The translations under genes and the position numbers were made by a program. The notes below the pieces were generated by a model. It did not search any database, was not told the DNA's origin, and saw nothing but the letters and a program-made list of their open reading frames with translations. This document shows positions 52,393 through 62,200 of a stretch of DNA of 64,000 bases, one piece after another; positions within the stretch are counted from its first letter, which is position 1; each line of letters starts with the position of its first letter. The DNA lies in contig NC_133534.1 in NCBI RefSeq assembly GCF_048544455.1, forward strand, positions 216,237,735 through 216,301,734, written 5' to 3'. The stretch comes from Silene latifolia (lineage: Eukaryota > Streptophyta > Magnoliopsida > Caryophyllales > Caryophyllaceae).

Positions 52393-53156
52393 TCCATGGA
52401 ACCCCTCACCTCGGTGATTGTTTTAGGAGTAGGCCATGATTGAATGGCCACAATTTTATCCCGATCAATCGTAATCCCTCTTCCAGAGACAATGTACCCT
52501 AGGAATGCCACTTCTTCAACCATAAAAGTGCATTTCTCTATCTTGCCAAATAGTTTTTGTTCCTTGAGGATCCTGAACACAGCTTCAAGATGTTTCAAGT
52601 GTTCCCTTTCACTGCTGCTATAAACCAAGATGTCATCAAAGTTGACCACTGCAAATTTGCCTAAACATGGCCTTAGCACCTCAGTCATCAGTCTCATAAA
52701 GGTGCTTGGTGCATTAGAAAGACCAAATGGCATCACAAGCCACTCATACAGTCCATGTTTAGTTTTGAAGGCAGTCTTCCACTCATCTCCTTCCCTTATC
52801 CTGACTTGATGGTACCCTTGCCTGAGATCAATTTTAGAAAATACCATGGCACCACTGAGCTCATCTAACATGTCATCCAACCTTGGTATTGGGAACCTGT
52901 ACTTGACAGTGATGTTGTTAATGGCCCCTTTGTCGTCAGTACACATCCTCCATGTTCCATCTTTCTTGGGAACAAGTAGAGCAGGGACTGCACAAGGACC
53001 GAGAGATTCCCCGACAAATCCTTTACTCATAAGTTCCTCAATCTGGTTTTGCAACTCTTTGGTAGCAGTTGGATCACTTCTATAAGCTGGCCTGTTGGGA
53101 AGCACTGAGCCTGGAACAAGGTCAATGTGGTGCTCAATGCCCCTCAATGGTGGCAA
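52323..53156 (-). CDS. Reverse transcriptase domain of Ty3/gypsy pol
   Basis: This domain would copy element RNA into DNA. Recognisable RT landmarks, in order, are [16 protein letters not shown] (57-72), the first catalytic aspartate in [11 protein letters not shown] (D110), [10 protein letters not shown] (141-150) and the active-site box at 172-175 followed by ILVYSS. The box reads NFDD where the family usually has YFDD. Both aspartates are kept, but the preceding tyrosine is asparagine (AAC). Around residues 74-78 (TDDKGAIN) there is one residue more than I expect for the family. The start is a TTG inside a frame continuous in meaning with the protease frame, broken near 53170. After about residue 260 the frame is shifted (near 52400), so the last residues are out of frame. 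Confidence 0.9.
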   Translation of the reverse strand: MPPLRGIEHHIDLVPGSVLPNRPAYRSDPTATKELQNQIEELMSKGFVGESLGPCAVPALLVPKKDGTWRMCTDDKGAINNITVKYRFPIPRLDDMLDELSGAMVFSKIDLRQGYHQVRIREGDEWKTAFKTKHGLYEWLVMPFGLSNAPSTFMRLMTEVLRPCLGKFAVVNFDDILVYSSSEREHLKHLEAVFRILKEQKLFGKIEKCTFMVEEVAFLGYIVSGRGITIDRDKIVAIQSWPTPKTITEVRGSMDWPPFIGDLSRTSVQLLLQLLSV

Positions 53157-53160
53157 CCCA

Positions 53161-53802
53161 CTAGGCAGCTCTTTGAAATACCTCTTTATACCTCTGAATT
53201 AAGGGTCTAACTTCAGCAGGTATCTCAGGGCTCCCTTCCTTGCTTACTTCTTTGGATAGTAACATCCAGACAGGTTGTTCTTGCTTCATTTCTTTGATCA
53301 TGGCTGCTTCAGAAAGAAATAGCACACCATTGTTCTCCTCTGGTATACTTGGACCTCCATAGTTTCTCTGGTTGGGTGGTAATGGGGTCAGAGTAACTTT
53401 CTTGCCTTCATGCTTGAAACTATAGATGTTATCCTTCCCATGGTGAGTGGTATTCCTGTCATACTCCCATGGTCTTCCTAAGAGTAGGTGGCAGGCATCC
53501 ATTGGAACAATATCACACAAGACTTCATCTTTATACACCTTCCCAATAGAAAATGGAACCAAGCATTGCTTGTCCACCCTTACTTCTGCTCCCTTGTTCA
53601 ACCATCTCAACTTGTAAGGGTTTGGGTGCTCTTGAGTTGTCAGGTTGAGTTTACTAACCATGGCATTTGATGCCACATTTGTACAACTTCCCCCATCTAT
53701 GATCAGGTTACAAACCCTCCCCTGGACTGTGCATCTGGTTCTGAATATCGGGATCTTTGATCGCCTTCCAGAGGTGAGTGTTGGGAATGCATAACCCTCC
53801 AC
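53161..53802 (-). CDS. Aspartic protease domain of Ty3/gypsy pol
   Basis: A retropepsin-type protease region that would process the Gag-Pol polyprotein. The active site is [12 protein letters not shown], with the catalytic aspartate at residue 36 followed by GGS, a form common in plant Ty3 elements instead of DTG or DSG. The second conserved segment is [12 protein letters not shown] (about 105-116). The following basic and proline-rich stretch leads toward RT. The conserved [10 protein letters not shown] at the C-terminus normally runs on into the [12 protein letters not shown] at the head of the RT frame; here a shift near 53170 ends the frame early. The start given is a GTG in an open frame, and several shifts or stops lie between it and gag (about 53.80-53.93 kb). 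Confidence 0.88.
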   Translation of the reverse strand: MEGYAFPTLTSGRRSKIPIFRTRCTVQGRVCNLIIDGGSCTNVASNAMVSKLNLTTQEHPNPYKLRWLNKGAEVRVDKQCLVPFSIGKVYKDEVLCDIVPMDACHLLLGRPWEYDRNTTHHGKDNIYSFKHEGKKVTLTPLPPNQRNYGGPSIPEENNGVLFLSEAAMIKEMKQEQPVWMLLSKEVSKEGSPEIPAEVRPLIQRYKEVFQRAA

Positions 53803-53903
53803 AAGACTAAGTTGTGACCTGTATCAGGGGGGGCCACAAGCGCATCTTGTTCTGGTTCTCCTTCGCAGTCTCCACTTCCTCCATTATCGTGGTCTCATCT
53901 TCC

Positions 53904-54926
53904 TCATACTGAACCAAACCTTCTCTCTCCCATCGCTCTACTTCCATTTGTCAAGGTTCTCTTAGAAGGACAGTCCTTCCTAAAATGGCCATACCCTTGG
54001 CACTGGAAGCATTTAATTTTCCCATCAGTCACAGATGTGTTGGTTCTAGTATTCACATGACTCTTTCCCTTGTCTGGTGTTGGTTGGGTTGCAAGTTTTG
54101 GAGTTTCTCCAATCCTAACCCCAGAAAAAGGTTTGAAAGTGGGTCTGGTAAGGGGTTTGGAAGCAGTGACTTTGGCTTTTCCCATCTTTTCAATCCTCAA
54201 TGCCAGGTTGACTGCCTCATCAAAGGACCAGACTTGTTGCATTCTAACCCTTATAGCAATCTTAGGATCTAATCCCTCAACAAACCTAGCAATTTTCTGC
54301 TCAGGCTTCTCAGTGATCTCACATTGCAGGGTAAGTTGTTCAAAGCTCCTAAGATAAGACTCAACAGATTGTTGGTCTTGTTTTAGCTGGGTTAACTTGA
54401 TAAACATATCCTGTGTGTAATCTTTGGCTATAAACTTATCCTTCAATTTCTTTTTAAGTTTTAGCCAAGATTTAATGGGTTCCTTGCCTTCTCTCATTCT
54501 CTGGCTTTTCAGGGTTTCATACCAAAGTGAAGCATAACCTTTAAATTTAAGGATAGAAACTTTGAAAGCTTTCTGTCACAAGATATCCCTTAAATTCAAA
54601 GACTCTCTTAACAGTTCTAATCCAGTCTAACAAATCTTCAGGGTTTAAACTACCATGGAAATCAGGAATTTCTACCTTTATATCTTTGTCTCTTTCCATG
54701 TAGATGCCCTCTGCCATAGACTCATCAGTATCTGACAAGTCTTCTCCATGTTCCTGGTGGTATGGTTGTCCTCCCCGCTCCAACAAAGCCTCTACCCCGC
54801 CCGCCTCGTAGGGTGGCCTGTTAGGAACTCCTTCTGCAAGAGTGTTGACAATGTTTACCAGCTCATTGATTCTTCCGCTATCCGATCCACCCCGGTTTCA
54901 ATACCAGTAAATCTCTCTTCACTCAT
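53904..54926 (-). pseudogene. gag of the Ty3/gypsy element, frameshifted
   Basis: Gag would form the cytoplasmic particle and bind element RNA. The likely true start is the ATG at 54926-54924, about 90 bp after the primer site, which opens MSEERFTGIETGVDRI. A one-base loss near 54880 breaks the frame. It resumes through 54786-54547 with IPDFHGSLNPEDLLDWIR, a typical plant Ty3 Gag opening, breaks again near 54575 and resumes through 54497-53904. The last part holds the capsid-like stretch SVESYLRSFEQLTLQCE and a zinc knuckle CFQCQGYGHFRKDC, with C163, C166, H171 and C176 of that fragment (CX2CX4HX4C). The C-terminus ends in a shifted frame before the protease. All pieces match the expected order and strand, so this is one broken gene rather than three. 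Confidence 0.85.
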
Positions 54927-55019
54927 GGGTTATTTTTTGTAGTTTTGTTGTAGTTAGGGTAAAAATGAACTCACTTTCCTTCCCAAGACTAACACGAGGT
55001 AGAATCGTGTTAAAACCTT

Positions 55020-55034
55020 GCTCTGATATACCAA
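55020..55034 (-). other. Primer binding site with an AT insertion
   Basis: On the minus strand TTGGTATATCAGAGC starts two bases after the 5' LTR. It is the initiator-Met-tRNA complement TGGTATCAGAGC with an extra AT in the middle. The extra pair would leave a bulge in the primer duplex. It may be a family trait, a post-insertion change or a sequencing error. Confidence 0.75.
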
Positions 55035-55036
55035 TT

Positions 55037-56257
55037 TGGAGTGTAATGTCCAAGGGTTTAGACAAATACAACAATCAAACCAGCAAACTAAAGACAGGTT
55101 TCTCAGAATGCAATAAACTTGTGCTAATTAATAAAATTATGTATTGACCTCCTAAAATCAGGAAATTTGGCAGTAAATTACTTTGATATAAGAACTACTT
55201 CTGAGCAAAAGACCAGGATTTTTAGAGGACTCAAGGTATTTTTAAGACTCAATCGAATCGACGACAGACACAAAGGACCGTAATTGAGACAGTTACGGGA
55301 TAATCTTTGGAAAGGAGGGAACTTGGATATAATTATCAACCGAAAAACCCACAGAAGAATACTCACAGGGAATTAAGCTAATAATTTAGGGTGTTAAAGT
55401 TAAGAAATTCCATGATTAACACAGAAAGACTCAATCGAAACAAACAGCAAAGCTAAACTATCCACGATCTAAGCACAGAAAGTTTATACTCTACTAACAG
55501 TACTTAATCAATAACCACAGTCTAAGCACAAGGTTATTATCAAGCCCGACTCTAATCTACAGACTAAGCACAAGATTAAGAGGTTCAAATTTGAGAGAAA
55601 TCTCAGGTTTCATTCATAAATCATTTGTGCTCCAACAAATGTCCGAGTTGAGGTCCTTATATAGGCCTTTTAGGTTACAAACTTGAAAGAAAAACTACAT
55701 CCAAGGGTCAGGATCTCTCCTCACATGCTGGTAAGAGTCAAAGTACAATATTACAACGGTTTAAAAGCTCTTAATTGTAAGCTGGAATGAAAACAAAAGA
55801 GAAATGCGGTGACAAGTGACATGTTGTGGTCCTTTCGCATTGCTGGCTTCTCTGTTGAATGTAGGCACTTGAGGACGAAATGATTGAGTCCTTGGCATTA
55901 AAATTGGCTCTAGGTTGTATCTGGTATATGGGAAGACAAGCCAAAAGTTCCTTGCATGCTTTTTCCTCATGGTTTAGCCAGAAATGGAAAGATTGCTTTT
56001 GTTGTTTGTCAATTTGCCATTCTGTTCAACTTAGTTTTCTATGACTTGCATTGTGATTCTTCCTTGGACCCCTAGGACTTTTCTGAGCTTAGTTTAATGG
56101 CCAACCAGCTGGCCATGGTGGCAGCTGGTGGTTGGGCTTGTACTCGTACCTATTAGCCACTAAACCTAGCCCACTCTGGTTGCTTCCTCAAGTGGTTGTG
56201 GTGCTGTTTTGGCCTGCTTGCATTTGTGGAGTGTCCTGGTCAGTAGCTCCTGCTGCA
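55037..56257 (-). repeat. 5' LTR of the Ty3/gypsy element
   Basis: This 1221-bp LTR is the upstream copy in element orientation. It runs from TGCAGCAGG at 56257 to ACTCCA at 55037 and abuts the primer site. A TATA box lies at 55657-55663. It is the same length as the other LTR although many small indels separate them. The frame crossing its outer end into the satellite (56132-56374) is accidental. Confidence 0.93.
55657..55663 (-). promoter_or_regulatory. TATA box in the 5' LTR
   Basis: TATATAA on the minus strand, inside GGCCTATATAAGG, lies near the middle of the LTR about 600 bp from its outer end. This is a plausible U3/R promoter driving gag-pol. The surrounding 40 bases are conserved in both LTRs. 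Confidence 0.65.
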
Positions 56258-56262
56258 ACATG
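56258..56262. repeat. Target site duplication ACATG, right
   Basis: Right partner of 49344-49348, immediately after the terminal base of the 5' LTR and before satellite sequence TACAATTT. Confidence 0.93.
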
Positions 56263-59200
56263 TACAATTTTTTTAACACAAGGATTAATTAACAAGGACA
56301 AATGGTTTACACAACGAGTCACAAGAACTAACGAACAAGGACAAATGGTTCATACAACGAGTCAAATGGACTAATGAACAAGTACAATTGTTTAACACAA
56401 CGGCTCATAAGGACTAATAAACAAGTATAAATTGTTTACACAACGAGTCACAAGGACTAATGAACAAGGTCAAATGGTTCACACAATGAGTCACATGGAC
56501 TAATGAACAAGTACATTTTTTAACACAACGAGACACAAGGACTAATGAACAAGGACAAATGGTTCACACAACGAGTCACAAGGACAAATGAACAAGGACC
56601 AATGGTTAAGGCACCTAGTTAGAAGGACTAATGAACAAGGATAAAAGGTTAGCACAACAAGTCACATTTATTAATAAACAAGGACAAATGGTTCACACAA
56701 CGAGTAACAAGGGCTAATGAACAAGGACAATGGTTCACACAACGAGTCACATGGACTATCAAACAAGTACAATTGTTTTAACACAACGAGTCACAAGGAT
56801 TAATGAATAAGGACAAAGGGTTTAAACAACGTGTCACAAGGGCTAATGAAGAAGGGCAAACGGTTCACACAACGAGTCACATGGACTAATGAACAAGTAC
56901 AATTGTTTAACACAACGACTCACAAGGACTAATGAACAAGGATAAATGGTTTACACAACGAGTCACATGGACTAATGAACAAGGACAAATGTTTCACACA
57001 ACGAGTCACGTGGACTAATGAATAAGTACAATTGTTTAACGCAACGAGTCACAAGGACTAACGAACAAGGACAAATGGTTCACAAACGAGTCACAAGGAC
57101 TAATGAACAAGGACCAATGGTTAAGGCACCTAGCCAGAAGGACTAATGAACAAGGACAAAAGGTTAGCACAACAAGTCACATTTATAAATAAACAAGGAC
57201 AAATGGTTTACACAACGAGTCACAAGGGCTAATGAACAAGGAAAAATGGTTCACACAGCGAGTCACATGGACTATCAAACAAGTACAATTGTTTTAACAC
57301 AACGAGTCACAAGGATTAATGAATAAGGACAAATGGTTTAAACAACGAGTCACAAGGACTAATGAACAAGGACAAACGGTTCACACAACGAGTCACATGG
57401 TCTAATGAACAAGTAAAATTGTTTAACACAACGACTCACAAGGACTAATGAACAAGGATAAATGGTTTACACAACGAGTCACATGGACTAATGAACAAGG
57501 ACAAATGGTTCACACAACCAAATCACGTGGACTAATGAATAATTACAATTGTTTAACAGAACGAGTCACAAGGACTAATGAACAAGGATAAATGGTTCAC
57601 AAAACGAGTCACGTTTATTAATAAACAAGGACAAATGGTTCACACAACGAGTCACAAGGGCTAATGAACAAGGACAAATGGTTCACACAACGAGCCACAT
57701 GGACTAATTAACAAGTACAATTGTTTTAACACAAGGATTAATGAACAAGGACAAATGGTTCACACAAGGAGTCACAAGGGCTAATGATTAAGGACAAATG
57801 GTTCACACAACGAGCCACACGGACTAATTAACAAGTATAATTATTTTAACACAAGGATTAATTAACAAGGACAAATGGTTTACACAACGAGTCACAAGGA
57901 CTAACGAACAAGGACAAATGGTTCACACAACGAGTCAAATGGACTAATGAACAAGTACAATTGTTTAACACAACGGCTAATAAGGACTAATGAACAAGGA
58001 TAAATTATTTACACAACGAGTCACAAGGACTAATGAACAAGGTCAAATGGTTCACACAATGAGTCACATGGACTAATGAACAAGTTCAATTTTTTAACAC
58101 AACGAGTCACAAGGGCTAATGAAGAAGGGCAAACGGTTCACACAACGAGTCACATGGTCTAATGAACAAGTACAATTGTTTAACACAACGACTCACAAGG
58201 ACTAATGAACAAGGATAAATGTTTACACAACGAATCACATGGACTAATGAATAAGGACAAATGGTTCACACAACGAGTCACGTGGACTAATGAAAAAGTA
58301 CAATTGTTTAACACAACGAGTCACAAAGACTAACGAAGAAGGACAAATGGTTCACACAACGAGTCACATTAATTAATAAACAAGGACAAATGGTTCACAC
58401 AGCGAGTCACAAGGACTAACGAACAAGGACAAATGATTCACAAAACGAGTCACATTGATTAATGAACAAGTACAATTGTTTAACACAACGGCTCATAAGG
58501 ACTAATGAACAAGGATAAATTGTTTACACAACGAGTCACAAGGACTAATGAACAAGGACAAATGGTTCACACAACGAGTCACAAGGGCTAATGAACAAGG
58601 AAAAATGGTTCACACAGCGAGTCACATGGACTATCAAACAAGTACAATTGTTTTATCACAACGAGTCACAAGGATTAATGAATAAGGACAAATGGTTTAA
58701 ACAACGAGTCACAAGGACTAATGAACAAGGACAAACGGTTCACACAACGAGTCACTTGGTATAATGAACAAGTAAAATTGTTTAACACAACGACTCACAA
58801 GGACTAATGAACAAGGATAAATGGTTTACACAACGAGTCACATGGACTAATGAACAAGGACAAATGGTTCACACAACGAGTCACGTGGAATAATGAATAA
58901 GTTCAATTGTTCAACAGAACGAGTCACAAGGACTAATGAACAAGGATAAATGGTTCACACAACGAGTCACGTTTATTAATAACCAAGGACAAATGGTTCA
59001 CACAACGAGTCACAAGGGCTAATGAACAAGGACAAATGGTTCACACAACGAGCCACATGGACTAATTAACAAGTACAATTGTTTAACACAACGGCTCATA
59101 AGGACTAATGAACAAGGATAAATTGTTTACACAACGAGTCACAAGGACTAATGAACAAGGACAAATGGTTCACACAACGAGTCACATGGACTAATGAACA

Positions 59201-62200
59201 AGTACAATTATTTAACACAATGAGACACAAGGACTAATGAACAAGGACAAATGGTTCACACAACGAGTCACAAGGACTAATGAACAAGGACCAATGGTTA
59301 AGGCACCTAGCCAGAAGGACTAATGAACAAGGACAAAAGGTTAGCACAACAAGTCACATTTATAAATAAACAAGGACAAATGGTTCACACAACGAGTCAC
59401 AAGGGCTAATGAACAAGGAGATGGTTCACACAAATGAGTCACATGGACTATCAAACAAGTACAATTGTTTTAACACAACGAGTCACTAGGATTAATGAAT
59501 AAGGACAAATGGTTTAAACAACGAGTCACAAGGACTAATGAACAAGGACAAACGGTTCACACACGAGTCACATGGTCTAATGAACAAGTAAAATTGTTTA
59601 ACACAACGACTCACAAGGACTAATGAACAAGGATAAATGGTTTACACAACGAGTCACATGGACTAATAAACAAGGACAAATGGTTCACACAACGAGTCAC
59701 GTGGACTAATGAATAAGTACAATTATTTAACAGAACGAGTCACAACGACTAATGAACAAGGATAAATGGTTCACACAACGAGTCACGTTTATTAATAAAC
59801 AAGGACAAATGGTTCACACAACGAGTCACAAGGGCTAATGAACAAGGACAAATGGTTCACACAACGAGCCACATGGACTAATTAACAAGTACAATTGTTT
59901 TAACACAAGGATTAATGAACAAGGACAAATGGTTCACACAACGAGTCACAAGGGCTAATGAACAAGGACAAATGGTTCACACAACGAGCCACATGGACTA
60001 ATTAACATGTACAATTTTTTTAACACAAGGATTAATTAACAAGGACAAATGGTTTACACAACGAGTCACAAGAACTAACGAACAAGGACAAATGGTTCAT
60101 ACAACGAGTCAAATGGACTAATGAACAAGTACAATTGTTTAACACAACGGCTCATAAGGACTAATAAACAAGTATAAATTGTTTACACAACGAGTCACAA
60201 GGACTAATGAACAAGGTCAAATGGTTCACACAATGAGTCACATGGACTAATGAACAAGTACATTTTTTAACACAACGAGACACAAGGACTAATGAACAAG
60301 GACAAATGGTTCACACAACGAGTCACAAGGACAAATGAACAAGGACCAATGGTTAAAGCACCTAGTTAGAAGGACTAATGAACAAGGATAAAAGGTTAGC
60401 ACAACAAGTCACATTTATTAATAAACAAGGACAAATGGTTCACACAACGAGTAACAAGGGCTAATGAACAAGGACAATGGTTCACACAACGAGTCACATG
60501 GACTATCAAACAAGTACAATTGTTTTAACACAACGAGTCACAAGGATTAATGAATAAGGACAAAGGGTTTAAACAACGTGTCACAAGGGCTAATGAAGAA
60601 GGGCAAACGGTTCACACAACGAGTCACATGGACTAATGAACAAGTACAATTGTTTAACACAACGACTCACAAGGACTAATGAACAAGGATAAATGGTTTA
60701 CACAACGAGTCACATGGACTAATGAACAAGGACAAATGTTTCACACAACGAGTCACGTGGACTAATGAATAAGTACAATTGTTTAACACAACGAGTCACA
60801 AGGACTAACGAACAAGGACAAATGGTTCACACAACGAGTCACAAGGACTAATGAACAAGGACAAATGGTTCACACAACGAGCCACATGGACTAATTAACA
60901 AGTACAATTGTTTTAACACAAGGATTAATGAACAAGGACAAATGGTTCACACAACGAGTCACAAGGGCTAATGAACAAGGACAAATGGTTCACACAACGA
61001 GCCACATGGACTAATTAACATGTACAATTTTTTTAACACAAGGATTAATTAACAAGGACAAATGGTTTACACAACGAGTCACAAGAACTAACGAACAAGG
61101 ACAAATGGTTCATACAACGAGTCAAATGGACTAATGAACAAGTACAATTGTTTAACACAACGGCTCATAAGGACTAATAAACAAGTATAAATTGTTTACA
61201 CAACGAGTCACAAGGACTAATGAACAAGGTCAAATGGTTCACACAATGAGTCACATGGACTAATGAACAAGTATATTTTTTAACACAACGAGACACAAGG
61301 ACTAATGAACAAGGACAAATGGTTCACACAACGAGTCACAAGGACAAATGAACAAGGACCAATGGTTAAGGCACCTAGTTAGAAGGACTAATGAACAAGG
61401 ATAAAAGGTTAGCACAACAAGTCACATTTATTAATAAACAAGGACAAATGGTTCACACAACGAGTAACAAGGGCTAATGAACAAGGACAATGGTTCACAC
61501 AACGAGTCACATGGACTATCAAACAAGTACAATTGTTTTAACACAACGAGTCACAAGGATTAATGAATAAGGACAAAGGGTTTAAACAACGTGTCACAAG
61601 GGCTAATGAAGAAGGGCAAACGGTTCACACAACGAGTCACATGGACTAATGAACAAGTACAATTGTTTAACACAACGACTCACAAGGACTAATGAACAAG
61701 GATAAATGGTTTACACAACGAGTCACATGGACTAATGAACAAGGACAAATGTTTCACACAACGAGTCACGTGGACTAATGAATAAGTACAATTGTTTAAC
61801 ACAACGAGTCACAAGGACTAACGAACAAGGACAAATGGTTCACACAACGAGTCACAAGGACTAATGAACAAGGACCAATGGTTAAGGCACCTAGCCAGAA
61901 GGACTAATGAACAAGGACAAAAGGTTAGCACAACAAGTCACATTTATAAATAAACAAGGACAAATGGTTTACACAACGAGTCACAAGGGCTAATGAACAA
62001 GGAAAAATGGTTCACACAGCGAGTCACATGGACTATCAAACAAGTACAATTGTTTTAACACAACGAGTCACAAGGATTAATGAATAAGGACAAATGGTTT
62101 AAACAACGAGTCACAAGGACTAATGAACAAGGACAAACGGTTCACACAACGAGTCACATGGTCTAATGAACAAGTAAAATTGTTTAACACAACGACTCAC

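Larger units (their letters stand above)
49349..56257 (-). mobile_element. Ty3/gypsy LTR retrotransposon inserted in the satellite
   Basis: This 6909-bp element reads on the minus strand. Its order is LTR (55037-56257), primer site, gag, protease, RT, RNase H, integrase, polypurine tract and LTR (49349-50569). RT before integrase places it in Ty3/gypsy (Metaviridae) rather than Copia. The internal region is 4467 bp. Its gag-pol would form one long frame from an ATG at 54926-54924 to a stop at 50608, about 1440 codons, but that frame is interrupted near 54.88, 54.57, 53.80-53.93, 53.17, 52.40, 52.18, 51.84 and 51.80 kb. No chromodomain follows integrase, and I cannot assign the lineage more closely. 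Both LTRs, both priming sites and the 5-bp duplication are preserved, so it inserted by normal integration and decayed afterwards, unless the frameshifts are sequencing errors. Confidence 0.95.

Noticed and set aside
52846-54357. Plus-strand frames opposite RT, protease and gag
   Set aside because: Shadows of the minus-strand coding sequence; no independent motif.
56132-56374. 80-residue frame crossing the 5' LTR into the satellite
   Set aside because: It spans an insertion junction and ends in satellite, so it is a chance chimera.
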